From a bacterium M00.F.Ca.ET.205.01.1.1 (lineage in GTDB: Bacteria > Pseudomonadota > Alphaproteobacteria > Rhizobiales > Rhizobiaceae), in the NCBI GenBank assembly GCA_004791255.1, contig SRUQ01000002.1, forward strand, positions 434,001 to 498,000: a stretch of DNA of 64,000 nucleotides, written 5' to 3'. This document shows positions 8,435 to 17,191 of this stretch, one piece after another; within the stretch, counting starts at the first letter, position 1; every line of letters begins with the position of its first letter. The position numbers were made by a program, and so were the translations under genes. The notes below the pieces were generated by a model. That model searched no databases. It saw only the letters and a program-made list of their open reading frames with translations, and was not told where the DNA came from.

Positions 8435-8847
8435 TCCGCGTCGACAATCCCGATCATCGGCAAGACATGCTCGCGTTCAAACGCGACATGTCGGCGCACG
8501 CTTTCGAAGAAGCCACGCAGCATGAAGCCGACGGCTTCGGCATTCTTGACCGTCTCGCCACGGCCAATCGCCAGCAAAATTTCGGTCACCTCGCCCGCAA
8601 AGCATTCGTCTTCGACGTGTTCGGCGCGCAATCGCCGGGCTGAGGCAAGGTTGGCATTGCTGCCGGCTGCAGCGACCTCATAAGCGGGAAAGATGATCCT
8701 CTCTTCATATTGATGAATGCTGCGCAACAACGGGACGATCGCGTTGGCTGTGCCGAGGCACTTGAGGCGATCGACGCCTGGTAAGGAGTCGGCGATTTTT
8801 TCCAGGGCATCACAGAGCTTCAGCTTTTCCCTATGGGCGCTCTTCAT
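8431..8847 (-). CDS. Hemerythrin (HHE) domain protein
   Basis: 138 residues from the ATG at 8847. The helices carry the di-iron ligand pattern of HHE domains: SIHQYEERIIFPAYE, RAEHVEDECFAGE and RRHVAFEREHVLPMIG. HHE proteins bind oxygen, NO or iron and occur widely with denitrification genes. A longer frame begins at 9012, but that ATG falls inside a perfect FNR box (9006-9019), so the shorter start, with GAGG upstream, is preferred. FNR control is likely. Confidence 0.85.
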   Translation of the reverse strand: MKSAHREKLKLCDALEKIADSLPGVDRLKCLGTANAIVPLLRSIHQYEERIIFPAYEVAAAGSNANLASARRLRAEHVEDECFAGEVTEILLAIGRGETVKNAEAVGFMLRGFFESVRRHVAFEREHVLPMIGIVDAD

Positions 8848-9189
8848 AACCGCGCCTCGGGTCGCCTCGCCGCCTGGCGGGCCAGCTAATGTCGAATTTT
8901 CAAGACCTGCTTCAAACAGCGATGATCCTCGTTCTCTCGCTCCGTTCAATGGCAGCCTCCCGATATTTGCATGATTGACGCTGCCTAATCCAAAAGCACG
9001 AGGCTTTGACATGGATCAAGGCAGTGGCGTGTCGGCTGCCGAATTGGTGTCCCTGCGGATTGGTGTCCGCGCGTCCAAATTCGCGGTCGGAGACAAGTTG
9101 GCCGCCGAATTCATGCCAACGTTGGGATGGCGATGGAAGGCCTGCCATCCCAATGTTTCAGCTTTATGCCCCGAATGCGTGTGACGTCC
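8848..9189. other. Promoter region of the hemerythrin gene and island junction
   Basis: Non-coding apart from the possible N-terminal extension of the hemerythrin frame. It contains the FNR box at 9006-9019. The respiratory cluster ends here and the accessory island begins at the methyltransferase stop (9190). No direct repeat, integrase or intact tRNA marks the junction. Confidence 0.5.
9006..9019. promoter_or_regulatory. FNR/FixK box upstream of hemerythrin gene
   Basis: TTGACATGGATCAA matches the consensus TTGAY-N4-RTCAA exactly. It is about 160 bases upstream of the preferred hemerythrin start (8847). Confidence 0.75.
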
Positions 9190-11265
9190 TTAGCAATCGG
9201 GAACGGTATCCAGTTGATTACTTACCCGCGCAAGCATGTTGAGCTTCAGCCTACCGTTGTGCTTGCCAGGCAGCGGCGATCGCAGAGCCTCCGCGTAATC
9301 AAAGTCCACTCCGGTGAGGGCACTGTAAATCGCCAGGCCGACAGCCCGTGCCATTACGGGCGGCAGAGCGTTGCCGATTTGACGTTTTTGCGGGTGTTGC
9401 GTGCCGCAGAATAGCCAGTCGTCAGGAAAACCTTGAAGCCGGGCGCCCATTTTCATCGTGAATTGGAAAGGCGCATCTTTCGGATGGTTCGCCGAGGGGG
9501 CGCTCTTTGCGATTCCCAAGGGATTGATCCCGAGAGCCAGCCATTTCTCAAGGCCCAGTTTGGCACTGAACGCCAGCCTTCCGGATTGCTCGGACCCACC
9601 GAGGATTGTCGGGCCGATCTTGTTCGCCGTGCTCCTGGCCCACTCCTCCGCGCCTTCCCATCCGTTTGCGGCTACGAGATCGATTAGAGCTTCGCCGACG
9701 GTCGTTCTCCATTCGGGGAATCTCGGCGGCATACGGAAGCGGCCGATGGGAACATCCCGAAATCCCACGAACGCTACCCTTGGCCGATTTTGAGCCAATC
9801 CGTAGTCGCTGCCAAAGAAGCTGAATACCTGCGTGTCGTAACCAAGCTCCTTGAACTTCCGATGAAGTTCCGCACGATAAGCTGAGTTTGCCCTGAAGGC
9901 GAACCCCTCGACGTTTTCGAAGAAAAAGGCTTTTGGAGCGACCTCGGCGACAATCCGCACAGCTTCCATAAAGAGATCGCGGTCATCCGCGTGGCCCCTC
10001 TGCAAGCCCATGCTTGAGTGAGGCTGGCAAGGGACGCCGCCGGCGACCAGGTCGATTTTTCCGCGGTAGGAAGTAAAATCCACTTTTGCAATGTCGCCCT
10101 GCCGGACAGGACCGAGCGCCCGGTTGGCCTTCAGGGTCGCGACCGCATTCTTGTTTTGCTCGTAGATGCAGACGGCGTCGAAACCGGCGGCGTGGAGTCC
10201 GAGCGCTTGGCCTCCCGCGCCAGCGCAGATCTCAATCGAGCTGAGCCTATAGGGTGGGTCGATCGCCGTTTTTGCGGCTGCGGCAGGCAATTTCCTATGC
10301 TTCAACTGCTCTTTAGAAATACCATTGTCGTTGAAAAGCCAGATCACGCTTTCCACCACAGCGCGGTCGACGAAGTCGTGGCTGGTGTCGTATGGGTTGC
10401 CGCTGTCCGGATCGACCGACTGGAATTCCCCAATGGCGAGGCTCTTCAGGCTGTCGTGCGCGCGAGCAAGCCAAACAGCCTCGTCGGAATTGCCCTGGTA
10501 GTTGTATTCCCATGGGGCCGGCAGCGCTGCTGCATCGAAAAGCAACTCAAAGCGCGCAAGGCAAACGCCAGCTTCCTGCATTAAGGAAGAGCGCTTTGCG
10601 ACCAAAGATTCGCGTGTGCAGGTATCGTCGTAACCGTCGTTGTAGAAATCAACGAGTGCTTGCGCGAACGGCAAAAACTGCCCGCCGAAGGATTCGACTT
10701 CCGACTGCGCTTTCGTCTCCGCCGCTGAACGCAGCGCCTTCCGGCGTCGGAGTTCCTGCTCGACACCAGGGTCCTTTGCATCGTTGACATGGCGGCGCCT
10801 GATTGCCGCCACGTCGTTTGAGTGCACGAAACTTCCTAGCGCGATCCTTTCAACGACTTCGTCCCTGACAGCTGTCGGGGCCGCGACCAGGGCTTTGACG
10901 GTGGCGAAGGAAACGGTCGCCTTCATGATCGTCTCGCGATGAGTTCCTAGGGCCTCGGTGAATTTCAGATAGGTTCGGAGATCGCTTCTATTCAGGCCGC
11001 ACTCGGAAACGAGAAACGCCTTTAGCTTGGATTCCGGCAGTTCGTTGCGAGCGGCGTCGAGCTCCGACGCGATATCGAGAAACGCTTTAGTCATCGCCTT
11101 CTGGCGGGCGCGTACTCGCTCCTTGATTGCGTGCAGCCTTTCGCTCTGGGTATCAGCTGGCGCCACCTTGGCGCCTTCCGACCGGTCGGCCACGTTTTCG
11201 TATGACTGAGTTTCGTTGAAGTCCACTTTGCTCTCCCCGGTTGCAAGCGGACTTGTGGATGCCAA
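9190..11265 (-). CDS. DNA (cytosine-5-)-methyltransferase with N-terminal helical domain
   Basis: 691 residues. Residues from about 335 onward carry the C5-MTase motifs in order: motif I (CAGAGGQALGLHAAGF), motif IV catalytic Cys (VPCQPHSSMG), motif VI (FFENVEGF), motif VIII (QNRPRVAF), and motifs IX-X (LQGFPDDW, QIGNALPPVMARAVG). The first about 330 residues form a helical region resembling DUF3102-like DNA-binding segments (AIKERVRARQKAMTKAFLDI). The enzyme transfers methyl to C5 of cytosine in a specific site. No cognate restriction endonuclease is adjacent, so it may be solitary, or its partner may be one of the nucleases downstream. A 10-bp inverted repeat lies just upstream of its start. 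Confidence 0.92.
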   Translation of the reverse strand: MASTSPLATGESKVDFNETQSYENVADRSEGAKVAPADTQSERLHAIKERVRARQKAMTKAFLDIASELDAARNELPESKLKAFLVSECGLNRSDLRTYLKFTEALGTHRETIMKATVSFATVKALVAAPTAVRDEVVERIALGSFVHSNDVAAIRRRHVNDAKDPGVEQELRRRKALRSAAETKAQSEVESFGGQFLPFAQALVDFYNDGYDDTCTRESLVAKRSSLMQEAGVCLARFELLFDAAALPAPWEYNYQGNSDEAVWLARAHDSLKSLAIGEFQSVDPDSGNPYDTSHDFVDRAVVESVIWLFNDNGISKEQLKHRKLPAAAAKTAIDPPYRLSSIEICAGAGGQALGLHAAGFDAVCIYEQNKNAVATLKANRALGPVRQGDIAKVDFTSYRGKIDLVAGGVPCQPHSSMGLQRGHADDRDLFMEAVRIVAEVAPKAFFFENVEGFAFRANSAYRAELHRKFKELGYDTQVFSFFGSDYGLAQNRPRVAFVGFRDVPIGRFRMPPRFPEWRTTVGEALIDLVAANGWEGAEEWARSTANKIGPTILGGSEQSGRLAFSAKLGLEKWLALGINPLGIAKSAPSANHPKDAPFQFTMKMGARLQGFPDDWLFCGTQHPQKRQIGNALPPVMARAVGLAIYSALTGVDFDYAEALRSPLPGKHNGRLKLNMLARVSNQLDTVPDC

Positions 11266-11289
11266 TCCCCTTCGGCGGCATCAAAAACG

Positions 11290-11324
11290 TCGATAAAATT
11301 TGAAGGACTGATCGATTTTATCGA
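11290..11324. promoter_or_regulatory. 10-bp inverted repeat upstream of the methyltransferase gene
   Basis: TCGATAAAAT (11290-11299) and ATTTTATCGA (11315-11324) are perfect reverse complements separated by 15 bases, centred about 42 bases upstream of the methyltransferase ATG. Placement and symmetry suggest an operator, possibly for autoregulation or a phage-type repressor. Confidence 0.5.
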
Positions 11325-11502
11325 GAGCCGTCAAATAATCCGAGAGTGTTCTTCGCCCGGTTTCCCACTGGCTTCATTTGGGCCCGTGCATCTTGTCTTG
11401 CCGGATAACGAACTACTCATCGCGCCTCCTGTCGAACCATATGTTCTCTCAATCAACTACGGGTCCGTAGCTCAGCTGCCATGACAGGACCCGACTCGCA
11501 AC

Positions 11503-11745
11503 TCAATCTTCCAGAACGTCCGTTGTTTCCAGAGGCCCGCCTTTCGTAAGAAGGCCTTTCGCAATAGGCGACGATCCGGCGCGCTCAAGGGTGACTTTGA
11601 ACACACGCCGATTGTCGCGGACCGTCTGGGGGCCGTTCTGCGCCGCCGCCGCGAGAAGGTCATCAAACCGTTCGCGGGCTTCGCGCGCGTTCCAGACTTT
11701 GGTCCGCTTGCCCGATGCTGCCTGACCGCGGGGAGCACGCCCCAT
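11503..11745 (-). CDS. Phd/YefM-type antitoxin
   Basis: 80 residues: a basic N-terminus, then VWNAREARERFDDLLAAAAQ, NGPQTVRDNRRVFKVTLE and an acidic tail ending in VLED. The W-x-x-x-E-A-R-x-x-F pattern followed by GPQ-x-V is the Phd/YefM DNA-binding fold. It normally represses its own promoter and neutralises a partner toxin. The PIN gene at 11852 is the obvious partner but lies on the opposite strand, which is unusual for a TA operon. Confidence 0.7.
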   Translation of the reverse strand: MGRAPRGQAASGKRTKVWNAREARERFDDLLAAAAQNGPQTVRDNRRVFKVTLERAGSSPIAKGLLTKGGPLETTDVLED

Positions 11746-11851
11746 TCACAAACCTCCTGCCGTCCAGATCATTAACGGATTGCCGGTGACTCTCAAATAT
11801 GAGTTCCGCACCTTAACACCACGGACAGTTTCTGTGAGCCCTCGATCGACA

Positions 11852-12484
11852 ATGTACGTGCTCGACACGAACGTGCTGAGCGCGTTGGCCCACAAGCGGC
11901 CTAATCCCAAGGTCGTCGACTGGGTTGGCAATCTTCGCGCCCCTATCGCCATTCCCTTCAGCGCGGTATTTGAAATACAGAGGGGAATTTCCATGCTCAA
12001 GCCTAAGGATGCACCACGAGCCGCCAGCCTTGCGAAATGGTTGAAATCATTGCTCGAGTCCGATGTGGTATTTCTTGCGATGGATGCCCCAGTTGCCCAA
12101 CTCTATGCAGACATGACGCTGATCCCTGCTCTGCAGGACCTTTGGGTCCCTTGCAGGAACGCCAAGAAGCCAGGGCAAGACCTAGCGATCGCAGCAACCG
12201 CAATCGCCCACCGCGCCGTTGTCGCCTCTATGAATACTAAGGACTTTGTCCGTATCGACCGCTATTTCCGTCTCCGCGGCTTGTTCAACCCCGACTGTGG
12301 TAAGTGGGATATTCCCCTTGCAAGTGCCCGGAGGTCATCGGGTCCGCAGACTCATGAAAGGGAGCATCAGCGGTGGCACCATCGCCCCCTTCCCCGGCAA
12401 CCAAGCAGGCTCTTTCCTGTGTGCCCTCGGTTTCCATTTTCCCTAGCGTCGCGGGCAACAACCGAGAACTTGGCAGTCATATGA
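11852..12484 (+). CDS. PIN-domain ribonuclease toxin (FitB/VapC-like), C-terminally extended
   Basis: From ATG 11852 the protein begins MYVLDTNVLSALAHKRPNPK, the first PIN motif with the catalytic Asp (D5). Further acidic positions occur in SAVFEIQRGI, PGQDLAIAATAIAH and NTKDFVRI, completing the PIN quartet. PIN toxins are Mg-dependent endoribonucleases. The domain ends near GLFNPD, where FitB-like proteins usually stop; about 60 more residues follow with no domain and a composition unlike protein. The original stop has probably been lost. The frame can be read from 11780, but M-Y-V-L-D is the natural start. Confidence 0.75.
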   Translation: MYVLDTNVLSALAHKRPNPKVVDWVGNLRAPIAIPFSAVFEIQRGISMLKPKDAPRAASLAKWLKSLLESDVVFLAMDAPVAQLYADMTLIPALQDLWVPCRNAKKPGQDLAIAATAIAHRAVVASMNTKDFVRIDRYFRLRGLFNPDCGKWDIPLASARRSSGPQTHEREHQRWHHRPLPRQPSRLFPVCPRFPFSLASRATTENLAVI

Positions 12485-12557
12485 TGACAACCGCAGAAAT
12501 CAATGCCGGACCCTTCTTTTCGTTTGATCGAAGCGCCGATTTCTCTGAGCTCGCGTC

Positions 12558-15500
12558 ATGAGACGGTCGGGGCACGGAATCCAATTAAGTGCGACCGACT
12601 TGGTCGGCCATCTGAATTGCCGCCATCTCACGAGCCTAGACTTGGCAGTCGCTCAGGGCATGCTTGCCAAGCCAGCTTCTTACGATCCCTTTCTTGAAAT
12701 CCTTCGGGAACGAGGTGCGCTTCACGAGCAAGCGTATATCGACCATCTGAAGAATTCTGGCCTCGACGCAGTGCGCATTGAAGGCGTCGACATCACGGTG
12801 GCCGCCGCCGGACAGACACTCGATGCAATGCGCGCCGGAACGCCTGTCATCATCCAAGGAGCCCTGTTGAACGGACGGTGGAGCGGCCGAACAGATGTGC
12901 TTTTCCGCGTTGAGACGCCATCAGCGCTTGGATCCTGGTCCTATGAGGCAGTCGACACCAAGTTGGCTCGCGAGACAAAGGGGGGTACCGTCCTCCAGCT
13001 TTGTCTCTATTCCGATCTGCTCGCCGACGCTCAGGGGCTGGCACCTGAACTCATGCACGTGGTTCCGCCATGGGCGGATTTTAGGCCACAGCAGTATCGC
13101 TTCGCCGACTACGGCGCGTTCTATCGCAGGGCTAAATCCGGGCTTGAGCTGACTGTCGATTCAGCGACCGGCTCCGACACCTATCCCGACCCCAACAGTC
13201 ATTGCGACGTTTGTCGCTGGAGCACGCAATGCGACAAGCAACGTCGAGTTGACGATCACCTCTGTCTCGTTGCCGGGATATCCAAGGTGCAGATCAACGA
13301 GCTGAAAACCCGCGGCGTCGGCGCGATGGAATCGCTAGCCGCCATGCTCCTGCCCTTGCAGTGGAAGCCCGAGCGCGGCTCGGCTCATTCCTACGAGCGC
13401 ATCCGCGAGCAAGCACGGTTGCAGGTGGAGGCGAGAGCTAGCGGCAACCTCGGTTTCGAGCTCCTTCCTGTCGAAGCAGGTTTCGGACTGTCGTGCCTTC
13501 CGGAACCCTCGGACGGAGATATCTTCCTTGACCTCGAAGGCGATCCGTTCGTCGGCGAGCACGGACTTGAGTATCTCTTTGGATATCATTTCAAAAATGA
13601 AGCGGGCGAATGGAGTTACGTCGGGGACTGGGCTTTCTCCCGCACTGACGAAAAGCTCGCATTCGAAGCCTTCATCGACTTCACAACCAAGCGTCGGGAG
13701 ACGTATCCGGAACTGCACGTCTACCACTACGCACCCTATGAGCCTGGGGCTCTGAAACGGCTGATGGGCCGCTACGCAACGCGTGAAGAAGAATTCGACA
13801 ACATGCTGCGGTCGAAGCTGTTCGTCGATCTTTACGGCGTTGTCCGCAACGGCCTTCGCGCCAGCGTTGAAAGCTATTCGATCAAGAGACTGGAAGCGTT
13901 TTATGGATTTACGCGCGAAACAGCTCTTCAGGACGCAAACGTTGCATTGCTGAGTCTCCAGTCAAGCCTGGAACTCGGACACCCCGACAAAATTCGCGAA
14001 CAAGACCGATCGGTGGTCGAGAGCTACAACCGCGACGACTGCGTATCGACGCAGTTTCTCCGTGACTGGCTGGAAATGCTCCGCTCAGGCGTGATCGCTG
14101 CCGGTGAAAATATTGCCCGACCTCAGCCCGGCGACGAAGTAGCGAGCGAGAACGTCACGGCATGGCTCGCAAAGATCGGTCCGCTGATTGAAAAGCTGAC
14201 CGCGGACGTTCCAGCCGATCCGGAGGAGCGTGACGCCGAGCAGCACGCGCGATGGATACTAGCCAACATTCTCGATTGGCATCGGCGCGAAGCAAAGGCG
14301 ACGTGGTGGGAGTTCTTTCGCCTTCGCGATCTGTCGGCCGAAGAGCTGATGGAGGAACGCAGCGGCCTTGCGGGCCTCACGTTCGTCGGCGAAGTACCCG
14401 GAGTCGGAAAGCTGCCGACGCACCGCTATTCATTCATCCCTCAGGAAACAGACATCCGCGTCGAAGACGATCTGCACAACGTCGGCGGCGACAAGATAGG
14501 ATCCGCCGTTGCAGTATCGCAGCAGAACCGTACGATCGACGTCAAGAAGACAGGCAAGTCCGTCGATGTTCATCCCCAGGCGATCTACGGCTCGAAGAAT
14601 TTCGGCTCTGACGAACAGGCCAATTCCCTCGTCCGCATCGGCGAATACGTGGCGGACCGCGGCTTAACTGGAGACGGGCCATATTGCGCGGCGCGCGATC
14701 TGCTGCTGCGCCTAGCACCGCGTCTGCGGGGTGAGCCGATCAAGACCGATAAGGAGACAACCTTGGCGGCAGCGATGCGGGTCGCCACCCTGTTGGATGG
14801 CGGCGTGTTCCCCATTCAAGGCCCCCCGGGCACCGGGAAATCGTTCACTGGCGCGCGGATGATCTGCACGCTTGTTGGCGAAGGCAAGACTGTTGGGATC
14901 ACCGCAAACAGCCACAAGGTCATCAGGAATTTGATCGACAAGGTGGTCGAGGCGGCCGACGAACTAGGCGTCGACCTGACATGCATCGTGAAGCCGAAAG
15001 AGGTGGAATCCAATCAGCACCGCTTGGTCTTCGCGAAGAACAATGCCGACGTCTATGGGGCATTGAGCGGACCATGCAAGGTCGCCGGGGGGACGAGCTT
15101 CCTCTGGTCACGGGCGGATGCGTTTGAATCCATCGACGTTCTCGTCGTGGACGAAGCGGCTCAGATGTCTCTCGCAAATGTGCTGGCTGTTTCGCAGGCA
15201 GCCCATACGGTTGTTCTGCTTGGCGATCCCCAACAGCTGGATCAACCGATGCAGGGAAGTCACCCGGACGGAACCGACGTGTCGGCGCTGGATCACATTC
15301 TCGCCGGCGGGAAAACGATCGCAGCCGGGCAAGGGCTGTTTCTCGAAGAGACCTGGCGGCTCCACCCCGATATATGCGCTTTCACATCGGAGCTGTTCTA
15401 TGAGGGCAAGCTGAAATCAAAGGACGGCCTTGACGGCCAGATCGTATCAAGCGGTCCGATACAAGGGTCCGGCATGCGGCACATCCCGGTCAGTCACAGC

Positions 15501-15974
15501 GGAAATCAGAACTCCTCCCCGGAAGAGGCTGTCGTCATCCGCGACCTTGTGAACCACATCATGCAGTCGAAAACGCGTTGGATTGATCGGCACGGGAAAG
15601 AAGATGCAGTCACATCGGATGATATTCTGATCATCACTCCTTACAACGCGCAGGTCTTTGAAATTCAGCAGCACCTTCCCAGCGCCAGAGTCGGTACCGT
15701 GGACAAGTTTCAGGGCCAGGAGGCGCCGATTGCGATTTATTCGATGGCGACTTCAACTCACGCAGATGCCCCGCGAGGCATGGAGTTCCTTTACAGCCTG
15801 AATCGCTTCAACGTTGCGACGTCACGGGCCAAATGCCTGTCGATTCTCGTGGCTTCACCCCAGGTGTTCGAAGCGGAATGCAGGACGCCACGACAGATAC
15901 AGCTTGCCAATGCGTTCTGCCGATATCTCGAGATGTGCTCGTTGATTCAGTTGCCGACGTCACAGCAGAATTGA
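12558..15974 (+). CDS. TM0106-family RecB-like nuclease fused to superfamily 1 helicase
   Basis: 1138 residues. Order: (a) about 1-240, RecB-type PD-(D/E)XK nuclease, with YEAVDTKLARETKGG giving the D..K pair and GTVLQLCLYSDLL the following helix; (b) a cysteine segment CDVCRWSTQC then KQRRVDDHLCL, resembling the Fe-S clamp of Cas4/AddB-type nucleases; (c) about 310-480, an RNase H-like fold (DIFLDLEGDPFVGE, SYSIKRLEAFYGF, YNRDDC); (d) an SF1 helicase with Walker A GPPGTGKS near residue 755, VLVVDEAAQMS, GDPQQLDQ, VDKFQGQEAP and NVATSRAK. The set suggests a DNA-processing machine with helicase and nuclease activity. The family is common in defence islands, but no function is proven. Confidence 0.85.
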   Translation: MRRSGHGIQLSATDLVGHLNCRHLTSLDLAVAQGMLAKPASYDPFLEILRERGALHEQAYIDHLKNSGLDAVRIEGVDITVAAAGQTLDAMRAGTPVIIQGALLNGRWSGRTDVLFRVETPSALGSWSYEAVDTKLARETKGGTVLQLCLYSDLLADAQGLAPELMHVVPPWADFRPQQYRFADYGAFYRRAKSGLELTVDSATGSDTYPDPNSHCDVCRWSTQCDKQRRVDDHLCLVAGISKVQINELKTRGVGAMESLAAMLLPLQWKPERGSAHSYERIREQARLQVEARASGNLGFELLPVEAGFGLSCLPEPSDGDIFLDLEGDPFVGEHGLEYLFGYHFKNEAGEWSYVGDWAFSRTDEKLAFEAFIDFTTKRRETYPELHVYHYAPYEPGALKRLMGRYATREEEFDNMLRSKLFVDLYGVVRNGLRASVESYSIKRLEAFYGFTRETALQDANVALLSLQSSLELGHPDKIREQDRSVVESYNRDDCVSTQFLRDWLEMLRSGVIAAGENIARPQPGDEVASENVTAWLAKIGPLIEKLTADVPADPEERDAEQHARWILANILDWHRREAKATWWEFFRLRDLSAEELMEERSGLAGLTFVGEVPGVGKLPTHRYSFIPQETDIRVEDDLHNVGGDKIGSAVAVSQQNRTIDVKKTGKSVDVHPQAIYGSKNFGSDEQANSLVRIGEYVADRGLTGDGPYCAARDLLLRLAPRLRGEPIKTDKETTLAAAMRVATLLDGGVFPIQGPPGTGKSFTGARMICTLVGEGKTVGITANSHKVIRNLIDKVVEAADELGVDLTCIVKPKEVESNQHRLVFAKNNADVYGALSGPCKVAGGTSFLWSRADAFESIDVLVVDEAAQMSLANVLAVSQAAHTVVLLGDPQQLDQPMQGSHPDGTDVSALDHILAGGKTIAAGQGLFLEETWRLHPDICAFTSELFYEGKLKSKDGLDGQIVSSGPIQGSGMRHIPVSHSGNQNSSPEEAVVIRDLVNHIMQSKTRWIDRHGKEDAVTSDDILIITPYNAQVFEIQQHLPSARVGTVDKFQGQEAPIAIYSMATSTHADAPRGMEFLYSLNRFNVATSRAKCLSILVASPQVFEAECRTPRQIQLANAFCRYLEMCSLIQLPTSQQN

Positions 15975-16212
15975 ATGCCTGCCCCGCCGATGAGCTCTCT
16001 GCTCGCTGTGCCAGCATTCCCGGCTCCGGCCTGAGTCTTTGCAGCGCAAACGCCCGGATAGCTTTCCCGCCAGCGGACCCGCCAATATGCATGCGTGCAA
16101 TCCTGTCGGCGAACAGCATTGCTGTTCCCTGCTGGGGATGGGATTTCTCGTTGACGGCTGTGTTTCGTTGGTCCAAGCGAAGCTTTCAAGATGGCGAGGA
16201 TGCGGACGGCGA

Positions 16213-16593
16213 ATGAGATCAGCTATCGTCTTGGAACTGGTACCCGATGCGTCGTTCATGGTCTTCGGCGTTCAGCGGTCTCTCGGAGCCTCGAGCTCTT
16301 CTCGAATATTTTATTGGGCTCGAACTCCCGATGGAAGGATTGTTTCAGGATACGACGCCGATGGCCGAAATTCGGTACAGGGGATCCTTGCTGATTTAGA
16401 GCATCGTACAGCAGTCAGCGAGATAATGGACATCGTCGAAACGATGGCGCTGGACGACACAGTCATGGCAGTCGGAGGTGGTGAGACCCCGGTAAAGTAC
16501 TTCGCTGTCGACTCAGATGGCGACGTGCAGAAGTTCGCCTCGCTCGATGCGCTTGTTGAGACTGTCTCTCCAAGCAGTGGAATTCACCCCTGA
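16213..16593 (+). CDS. Hypothetical protein, 126 aa
   Basis: From ATG 16213 the product reads MRSAIVLELVPDASFMVFGV, then RIFYWARTPDGRIVSGYDAD and KYFAVDSDGDVQKFASLDAL. It looks like a small globular alpha/beta protein without membrane segments. The 3' 81 bases overlap the convergent gene at 16513-16911. The ribosome-binding site is weak and a longer frame opens at 16039, so the start is unsure. No family recognised. Confidence 0.4.
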   Translation: MRSAIVLELVPDASFMVFGVQRSLGASSSSRIFYWARTPDGRIVSGYDADGRNSVQGILADLEHRTAVSEIMDIVETMALDDTVMAVGGGETPVKYFAVDSDGDVQKFASLDALVETVSPSSGIHP

Positions 16594-16911
16594 GGCTTGT
16601 CGACGACGGGCGTTCTCCACCATGATCTGGGATATGTTCTTCAGCCCTAGCTCGATGCACTCAATGATGCCATGATGTTCAAGGTCTAGACAGCTGCCGA
16701 CGCCATGCTCGTCCTCGAATTCAAGCATGGCTTCGCAACAAGCCTCAATTCGTCGCCACGACTGACTCATGGGGGCATCTGCCTCCTCGAAGAAGCGAGA
16801 TCGCACCGCGATCCAGCGCCTCAAACCCACCAGATCACCGCACATCACGAAACGCTCGAGTAATTTCAGCGTAGCCTGCTGAATATCCTTGTGATCCGGT
16901 GCCATATCCAC
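16513..16911 (-). CDS. Hypothetical protein, 132 aa, with G-x-G-[AS]-x-[LV] motif
   Basis: A helical, soluble protein starting MDMAPDHKDIQQATLKLLER. It contains EHGVGSCLDLEHHG at about residues 73-86. The same short motif, [HN]G-x-G-[AS]-x-[LV]-[DN]-x-x-H, occurs in the products of 36767-37135 and 37909-38403, so the three may be distant paralogues scattered through the island. No known domain is visible. Confidence 0.5.
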   Translation of the reverse strand: MDMAPDHKDIQQATLKLLERFVMCGDLVGLRRWIAVRSRFFEEADAPMSQSWRRIEACCEAMLEFEDEHGVGSCLDLEHHGIIECIELGLKNISQIMVENARRRQASGVNSTAWRDSLNKRIERGELLHVAI

Positions 16912-17191
16912 TCTCGTTCCAAGCCATCAACATGGGAGAGGGAACCGGTGCAACCGACAAGTCAGAAAACTGTTCAACCCATCGTCAGCCCATCGTGGAC
17001 AACGAACTGAGATCAACCGAATCCTTGCGGAGGGAGGGCTGGCCCGGACATTCTGGACTTACTCGCTCGGCCCCGCTGAGGAAGCCCATATCGGCGATCC
17101 GAATTGCAGCTAACCCTTTGCGTCGAAAGAAATCCTCCCGCATCATTGTATCAGGTTTGCTTTGGAAGGGTGCGTACTGGGACGAGGGGAA

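Noticed and set aside
11460..11493. tRNA-like start (GGGTCCGTAGCTCAGCTG), possible tRNA or attachment site
   Set aside because: It has the look of a tRNA 5' end but no anticodon arm, T-arm or CCA end follows; instead the first bases pair with GGACCC to form a 7-bp hairpin downstream of the antitoxin gene.
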